Part shown: one piece after another, positions 51,160-56,193 of the stretch
Layout of the letters: the number at the start of each line of letters is the position of its first letter
Position numbering within the stretch: position 1 is the stretch's first letter
Source: an uncultured bacterium
GTDB taxonomy: Bacteria; Planctomycetota; UBA1135; UBA2386
Reading direction: 5' to 3'
NCBI GenBank assembly: GCA_937906475.1
Contig: CALCZA010000127.1
Coordinates: 1-56,193, forward strand
DNA: 56,193 nt
Notes under the pieces: model-generated
The model's input: the letters and a program-made list of their open reading frames with translations, nothing else
Database searches by the model: none
Told to the model about the DNA's origin: nothing
Made by a program: the position numbers and the translations under genes

Positions 51160-53430
51160 CTACTTGGCCGAGAACCCACCGCGCATCGTGGTGACTTCGC
51201 CACCGCGCGTCATGCTCCAGGCGAACTGGATCTTGCCCTTCGGCAGCGGCTCGAGCGGCCAGAACGTGACCATGCCCGGCGCCGTCGTCGTGCGGATCTC
51301 ACCGTCGTCGTAGACGATGACGCCTTCGATCTTGTTACCATCTTTGTCCTGCACGTTGCAGTTCATGCTGCCGCGGCCCGCGACGCCACCGTTGCTGCCG
51401 AAGTGCAAGGTAAGCGGGAAGCCAATGTTCTTCTGGCCGGCACGTCCGTTCTTCGCCAGCAGTGCCGCTGCTTCCGGACCGAGGTCTGAGACGAGGACTT
51501 CGCGGTTGTAGATCGCACCGCTGTCGTTGCGAGGCGGGAAGCAGTCGAAACCCGACTTCGGATCCTTGGGGGAACCAATGCCACTGGTTGCATTGATGAC
51601 CAGGATGTCACCTTCGACATACATGCCGACTGACAGCAGAGTGTGGTTGATGAATAGGTCGCGATAGCCCGGGATGTTGATCCACTTCTTAAACAACTTG
51701 TCGGCGCCCGAAACTTTCGCGCCGGTTGCTACGACTGCCATCTGCGCAAACAGGCTCGTCGAGTAACTGCCGCCGAGGTCGACTTTCTGGGTGTGCTCAG
51801 CCGCTGGGCCGCGTTCGGACTTGTTGGTCTTCAGATACTCCGCGTGGTCCTTGCAGCGCGTCGAGAAGTTGGCCGACCAGGTCACCGGGGCCCGGTTCTT
51901 GGCCTTGCGCGCGTCGTTAAACGCGAGCAGCCACTTGTCGACGCCCTTGCTGATGGCGCTGACCGGCGGGGTGTTGTTACGGATCGCCTTCAGGACTGGC
52001 GACGCTTCGGTCCAAAAGTCTTCCCACTCCTTCTCGAGTTGCGGGATGGTGACGTCCTCGTGCTCGTCGTTGAAGGCCTTTTCGAACTCCGCCGGTTGCT
52101 TCGCGCGGCGCTGCTTCATCTGCACCGAGATCGCATCCATCGTGCGCAGCATCATTGGATCGCGGCGCATCATGTAGTCGGTGAACGACCACGCCTTGAT
52201 GCGCTGCTCGTTACTGAAATCCGAAGCATCGCAGAACGGCAGCGAGTTGGCTGGGATGCCGCCAGTGCTCTTCCACGCCATTTCGAGGCTCAGGGTCTTC
52301 CAGACATCGAAGTCCGGCGAAGTGAACTCGCGGTCTTCTTCACTCGCCGAGGTGCCTTCCTGCTTCTTGCGGTCGACGGCGAACAGTCGGTTCTGGTTGA
52401 ACATCATGCCGACAAACGTGTGGCCGATGCCTGAGCGGAAACTGGTCGAGGAGAAGCCTGCGTAGCCCTGAGCGACGTTGCGCACACAGGAGTCAAACAT
52501 CACCTGGACACCGGAGGTCGTCGTGACCGTGGTGTTGCCGATCGCCGAACCGCTGGAGTTTTCAATCTTCCATGCGAGGTCCGCTACCTTGTTGGCCGTC
52601 AGCACCTGTTGGAAGACCTCTTTGTTTTCGACGCAGGCCCATTGCAGTGGCCAGCGGCCATCACTGCGGCCCCATGGGAACGCTACCTGGCAAACGCGGA
52701 GCGTGCGCTCGGCCCACTTCAGCGACTTGTGGAGGTTCTCTTCCTGGTCGGTAGCGCCGTGCACGATGAAGTGCTCGGACTTGACGGTGATGTAGGGGAC
52801 TTGCGCGACCTCTAGCGGGTCGCACTTGATGTCGGTGACCGTCTCGGTCTCGTAGTCCAGCGCCGCTTGGTCTTCGATCGCCTTCTCGATCATCTTGCTG
52901 CGATCGAACAGCGTTTTCTCCAAGCCGGTGCCACTGAGTCCACCGATCTCTTTGTGTTCCAGTGCGGTGGATGCTTCGGAGTCAATCTTGACCCAGCGCA
53001 GCACCATTTGCCAGTGATGCAGTTCGCGGTCCTTGCGGCCGGCCTTCGCGTACTTCTTGGCTTGCGAGCGGTGCTGCGAAGCCAGTGACTTTTGTAGTGC
53101 GCGATATTTGCTTTCAAGTGGCTCGCCGTCCGAGCCCTTGCCCGTGTCCTTGCGAGGGTAGGGGCGCTTGGTGTCGAGCACCCAGCTGGCACCGTTCTTG
53201 ATATGGCCGGTCGCCGTCCACGCATCCGAATTATCCGGTTCGTAGAGCTTGATCGTCTGCATCCAGACAACCTTGGCGATGCGCGGGAAACCCTTCTTGA
53301 ACGCCGCCTTGGCGAACGCGTTAAGCGACTTTGCCTGGCGCTTGTTGAACTTGGCTTCTTCACCTTGTGCGACCACGGAGGTCGTCATCACAAGGGCTAA
53401 CAGGGACAGCTGGAATACACGTTGGATCAT
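51160..53430 (-). CDS. Secreted protein with CAP/SCP-like C-terminal domain
   Basis: Exported 756-aa protein: signal peptide MIQRVFQLSLLALVMTTSVVA. Residues ~25-150 look like helical, TPR-like repeats. The centre (~195-430) starts VPYITVKSEHFIVHG, a start seen in DUF1570-type peptidase families, but I see no HExxH motif, so it is probably inactive. From ~500 there is a CAP-like segment (FNDARKAKNRAPVTWSANFS, KDHAEYLKTN, AEHTQK, and WINIPGYRDLFINHTLLSVG). The last part is a beta-rich tail. Function unknown. It is convergent with the three-domain protease. Confidence 0.65.
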   Translation of the reverse strand: MIQRVFQLSLLALVMTTSVVAQGEEAKFNKRQAKSLNAFAKAAFKKGFPRIAKVVWMQTIKLYEPDNSDAWTATGHIKNGASWVLDTKRPYPRKDTGKGSDGEPLESKYRALQKSLASQHRSQAKKYAKAGRKDRELHHWQMVLRWVKIDSEASTALEHKEIGGLSGTGLEKTLFDRSKMIEKAIEDQAALDYETETVTDIKCDPLEVAQVPYITVKSEHFIVHGATDQEENLHKSLKWAERTLRVCQVAFPWGRSDGRWPLQWACVENKEVFQQVLTANKVADLAWKIENSSGSAIGNTTVTTTSGVQVMFDSCVRNVAQGYAGFSSTSFRSGIGHTFVGMMFNQNRLFAVDRKKQEGTSASEEDREFTSPDFDVWKTLSLEMAWKSTGGIPANSLPFCDASDFSNEQRIKAWSFTDYMMRRDPMMLRTMDAISVQMKQRRAKQPAEFEKAFNDEHEDVTIPQLEKEWEDFWTEASPVLKAIRNNTPPVSAISKGVDKWLLAFNDARKAKNRAPVTWSANFSTRCKDHAEYLKTNKSERGPAAEHTQKVDLGGSYSTSLFAQMAVVATGAKVSGADKLFKKWINIPGYRDLFINHTLLSVGMYVEGDILVINATSGIGSPKDPKSGFDCFPPRNDSGAIYNREVLVSDLGPEAAALLAKNGRAGQKNIGFPLTLHFGSNGGVAGRGSMNCNVQDKDGNKIEGVIVYDDGEIRTTTAPGMVTFWPLEPLPKGKIQFAWSMTRGGEVTTMRGGFSAK

Positions 53431-53724
53431 GAATCGTTCGGTCGGCCTATGCCTAAGGGTGCGGGCGTCAGTCTAGTGTCAATCGGGTCGGCGTTCCTGT
53501 TTGTGGCTAGGGGATTACGACCCAGATCGGCGATCTGCCAACGGGAAACGACCAATAGCACTCCTCAGTGCTCCGCGGATGACTGCGCAGTGGCTGCGCG
53601 GGGCTGGAACCGGTTGCTCGTTGCACGGCCGCCCAGAATCGCCATACTGTTCGCCCTTGAACGGGCCGGTCAGGCCCTTCGCCGCCTCGTTTGCGGCAAT
53701 TGGCAATAGCAGCAGATCCACAGA

Positions 53725-54816
53725 ATGAGCACGGTTTACGACATTGGCGTTCTTCCAGGCGACGGCATTGGTTCCGAAGTCGTCAACGAAGCCCTGAAGG
53801 TGCTGAGCGCCGTCGAGCAGATCTACGGTTTTACGACCAAACGCCAGCCGCTGCCTTACGGCGCCGAGCACTTCCTGAAGACCGGTGAGATGATGCCGGA
53901 CGTCGCCTTCGAACGGCTGCGCGATATGCACGCGGTGGTGTTCGGTGCGGTTGGCGATCCACGTATCGAAGTCGGCAAGCTCGAGTTTGCAATCATTGCG
54001 GGCTTGCGCCACAAGCTCGACCTGTTCGTTAATTTGCGCCCGATCAAGCTCTACGACGCGTCGCTGTGCCCGTTGAAAGGCAAGCAGCCGGCAGACATCG
54101 ATATGATGTTTTGCCGCGAGAATACTGAGGATGCCTACGTCGGCATGCACGGCACGACCAAGAAGGGCACGCCGGATGAGATCGCGGTGCAGCAGATGCT
54201 CTACACGCGCAAGGGCACGGAGCGCATCATTCGCTATGCGTTCGAACTCGCAAAGCTTCGCGGTCCAAAGCCGGGTTGGGAACGTTCGAAGGTCACGCTG
54301 GTCGACAAGGCTAACGCGCTGCGTGCGCAAGATCTGTGGACGCGCGTCTTCAATGAAGTGAAGGCCGAGTATCCAGACATTGACACCGACCACGCCTACA
54401 TCGATGCGGCGTGCATGTTCATGGTCAAGGATCCGGAGCGCTTCGACGTTGGGGTCACGACCAACCTGTTCGGCGACATCATCACCGATCTCGGTGCGGA
54501 ACTAGTTGGCGGCATGGGCATCGCCGCATCCGGGAACATCCACCCCGGCAAGGTGTCGATGTTCGAAGGCATCCACGGCTCGGCGCCGGATATTGCCGGC
54601 AAGGGCATTGCCAGTCCGTTGGCGACGATCCTCGCGGTTGCGTTGATGCTGGACCACATTGGCCAACCCGAAGCTAAGGTCGAGCTCGAGGCAACGGTCG
54701 CCACCCTGCTGCAGGGCGGCAAGATCCGCAGCCTGCGCACTGGCGAACATAAGTGCGCCGAGCTTGGTGACATGGTGCGTGACGAGCTGCTAGCCCGCGC
54801 CCGCCAAGCAAAGTAG
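53725..54816 (+). CDS. leuB: Beta-decarboxylating dehydrogenase, probable 3-isopropylmalate dehydrogenase
   Basis: NAD-dependent oxidative decarboxylation of a 2-hydroxy acid; leucine synthesis is the likely pathway. The 363-aa protein has VLPGDGIGSEVVNEAL near the start, the LRPIKLY loop in VNLRPIKLYD, FCRENTEDAYVG, the metal-binding aspartates in VGVTTNLFGDIITDLGAELV and the NAD-binding GSAPDIAGKGIASPLATIL. The segment GDPRIEVGKLEFAIIAGLRH is closer to the actinobacterial-type LeuB and tartrate dehydrogenase than to E. coli LeuB. Isocitrate or tartrate as substrate cannot be excluded. No other leucine gene is nearby. Confidence 0.75.
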   Translation: MSTVYDIGVLPGDGIGSEVVNEALKVLSAVEQIYGFTTKRQPLPYGAEHFLKTGEMMPDVAFERLRDMHAVVFGAVGDPRIEVGKLEFAIIAGLRHKLDLFVNLRPIKLYDASLCPLKGKQPADIDMMFCRENTEDAYVGMHGTTKKGTPDEIAVQQMLYTRKGTERIIRYAFELAKLRGPKPGWERSKVTLVDKANALRAQDLWTRVFNEVKAEYPDIDTDHAYIDAACMFMVKDPERFDVGVTTNLFGDIITDLGAELVGGMGIAASGNIHPGKVSMFEGIHGSAPDIAGKGIASPLATILAVALMLDHIGQPEAKVELEATVATLLQGGKIRSLRTGEHKCAELGDMVRDELLARARQAK

Positions 54817-55403
54817 CGCGCGCGCAGGGCTAGGCGGGTGGCCTTGCCGGCTGGGTCAGCGCTGCCCATCGCGCTTTTAAGCAATTGTGACCAACTGACG
54901 GGTTGCGTGCGTCGAGGCACTCGGTTGGCCTCGCATCTACGGCGCTGGCTATCTCGGCGTCAGTGTTGTCGGCACGATGCCGCCGCTGCAGGGCTTCCCG
55001 GCCATGGCTTAGTTCCTGGCTTGTGGACGGAGCCGTTGGATATGCTCCACCAGCCCTAAACCCTTTTGCAGAATGATTCTAAACTCGTGGTGGCGCTGTT
55101 GGTATGAGCCACCGAGTCGGGCGGCATTGCTGCTCTGGAGCTGTTTGGGGACCTTGGTATGCTGATTTTTTGGTCAGCGGCAAGGCGAGATTTGGGGCTG
55201 CGCTGGTGTCTGTCACGGGCGTTTTAGTGGGTTTGTTCATAGGGGCTTGGCTAGGTGACGACCCCAGGTGTCTTTCGGGGGGCTAATCGGGACCAATCCG
55301 TTACGTGGGCAATTGCGCCGCCGTGCGTTACAGATACCTATCGTGGGGACCACGCGTCGTGGTCTTTCCCCGACCAACTCTATTCCACCCCTCAGGAGTC
55401 ATG
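54817..55403. other. Intergenic region before the repeat protein
   Basis: No gene is seen in these 587 bases. It holds a strong hairpin at 55345-55370, 34 nt before the next start. Otherwise I see nothing. Confidence 0.5.
55345..55370 (+). promoter_or_regulatory. Leader hairpin before the repeat protein gene
   Basis: GACCACG (55348-55354) and CGTGGTC (55358-55364) form a perfect 7-bp stem with loop CGT, and a GGG/CCC pair beyond a TTT bulge extends it. It lies just ahead of the ribosome-binding site of the next gene. Confidence 0.4.
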
Positions 55404-56193
55404 ATGAAGATCCGTATCGCTTCCACCCTGCTTGCGCTGGCGCTGCCGCTGGTTGCCCAAGCCCCCGCCGCAGACCAGCAGGTCGAGGCGACCTTCTATA
55501 AGGCGTACTACCTTGAGAAGGGCAAGCGCGACTTCGATGGCGCCATGGCGCTCTACTCGTCGTTCCTGGCCAAGGCCCCGACCCACAAGCTTGCTGGCGA
55601 AGCTGCTAAGCAGCAATTCCGCCTGCTGGATCGCACCGGCAAGTCCAAGGAGCGCGACGCGTTCAAGGCTAAGTATGCCAAACTGCTCGGCAATGTCGGC
55701 ACGACGTCGGCCCGTCCGGCTCGCGGTGAAGGTGATGCTGGTGCTCGCCCGGAGCGTGGCGCCCGAGGTGATGGCGCTCGCGGTGATGGCGCTCGCGGTC
55801 AACGCGGTGGCCGTCGTGGCGGCGGCGGTATCTTTGGTCTGATGCGCAACGAGACCAAGGTTGCCGACATGACCAAGGAGCAGGTCGAAGAGCTCAAGAC
55901 GAGCCTCGAGAGCGCCAATGGCATGATCGACCGCATGCGCGAGCGCATGGGTGACGAGATTGCGGACAAGCTCTCCAAGGGCGCGACCGACCTCCAGAAG
56001 GCCCTCGAAGGTGACGACAAGGCAGCAGCCCAGAAGGCTCTCGACGGCCTGAAGGAAGCCATGGGTGGCATGTTCGGCGGTGGTCGCCGTGGCGGCGGCG
56101 GTGGTGAGCAAGGCGGCGGTCGCGGTGGCCGCGGCGGCGAGCAAGGCGGCGGTCGCGGTGGCCGCGGCGGCGAGCAAGGCGGCGGTCGCGGTG
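55404..56193 (+). CDS. Secreted protein with Gly/Arg-rich tandem repeats (partial, cut by window end)
   Basis: Not recognised. The gene is open at the 3' edge, so the protein is at least 263 aa. AGGAG at 55394-55398 lies 5 nt before ATG 55404 (ATG 55401 is possible). Signal peptide KIRIASTLLALALPLVAQA; a helical N-terminal part (QVEATFYKAYYLEKGKRDFD) resembling a TPR-type unit; a first Gly/Arg/Asp-rich stretch (GARGDGARGDGARG); a helical middle (MTKEQVEELKTSLESANG); and then an 11-residue repeat GGEQGGGRGGR from a 33-bp DNA unit running to the window end. The repeats could be surface- or RNA-binding, but no function is claimed. Confidence 0.7.
   Translation, partial: MKIRIASTLLALALPLVAQAPAADQQVEATFYKAYYLEKGKRDFDGAMALYSSFLAKAPTHKLAGEAAKQQFRLLDRTGKSKERDAFKAKYAKLLGNVGTTSARPARGEGDAGARPERGARGDGARGDGARGQRGGRRGGGGIFGLMRNETKVADMTKEQVEELKTSLESANGMIDRMRERMGDEIADKLSKGATDLQKALEGDDKAAAQKALDGLKEAMGGMFGGGRRGGGGGEQGGGRGGRGGEQGGGRGGRGGEQGGGRG
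56097..56193 (+). repeat. 33-bp tandem repeat encoding GGEQGGGRGGR
   Basis: The unit, reading GGCGGCGAGCAAGGCGGCGG then TCGCGGTGGCCGC, repeats nearly exactly about 2.5-3 times before the window ends. It lies in frame within the partial gene and is the probable reason the sequence stops here. Confidence 0.8.

Overview
The window is 56 kb of compact, high-GC bacterial chromosome made almost entirely of housekeeping genes. The most likely host is a member of the Planctomycetota or a related PVC lineage; this is an inference, not a proof. It rests on a long S10-spc-alpha ribosomal cluster without L30, zinc-type S14 and S4, an RNase E/G with a giant insertion inside its S1 domain, a Bacteroides-like serine palmitoyltransferase homologue, sigma-54, and a closing run of secreted proteins with PDZ, CAP-like and DnaJ-type cysteine modules. 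Nothing looks phage-, plasmid- or IS-derived.

Layout. 1-571: repeats and the rne leader. 572-6252: rne, rplU, rpmA, obgE and a PilT-type ATPase. 6323-23094: an EF-G-like GTPase, then rpsJ-rplD-rplW-rplB-rpsS-rplV-rpsC-rplP-rpmC-rpsQ-rplN-rplX-rplE-rpsN-rpsH-rplF-rplR-rpsE-rplO-secY-adk-infA-rpmJ-rpsM-rpsK-rpsD-rpoA-rplQ, all on +. rplC (L3) is missing between rpsJ and rplD, and rpmD (L30) between rpsE and rplO. Inverted repeats sit before rpsJ, before rpsD, between rpsD and rpoA, and after rplQ.

23290-30405: dnaE (-) with a degenerate PHP domain; a serine-palmitoyltransferase-like enzyme (-) divergent from an extended SDR (+), a pair that suggests sphingolipid synthesis; and an N-acylornithine-type transcarbamylase (-). 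30438-40651: the conserved tadA / tRNA-Ser / SRP RNA / dnaX / ybaB / recR neighbourhood, as in Bacillus, here split by a secreted prolyl oligopeptidase, an alanine racemase and a lysine-2,3-aminomutase-family radical SAM enzyme. Two tRNA-Ser genes in opposite orientation bracket the oligopeptidase and racemase genes. 40662-46372: hrpB, rpoN, a two-helix membrane protein and truA. 46722-56193: a small charged protein, then mostly exported proteins: a CxxCxG zinc-finger-like protein, a protein with three trypsin-like domains of which only the third keeps its catalytic triad, a CAP-like protein (-), a cytoplasmic isopropylmalate-dehydrogenase-type enzyme, and a secreted Gly/Arg-rich repeat protein cut by the window end.

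Both window ends lie in short tandem repeats (31-bp unit at the start, 33-bp unit at the end), so the window may be a whole contig broken at repeats. The most interesting points are the one-active-plus-two-dead protease with its zinc-finger neighbour, the sphingolipid-type gene pair, the missing rplC with an EF-G paralogue at the fusA position, the disordered insertion in RNase E/G, and the tRNA-Ser/SRP RNA arrangement.
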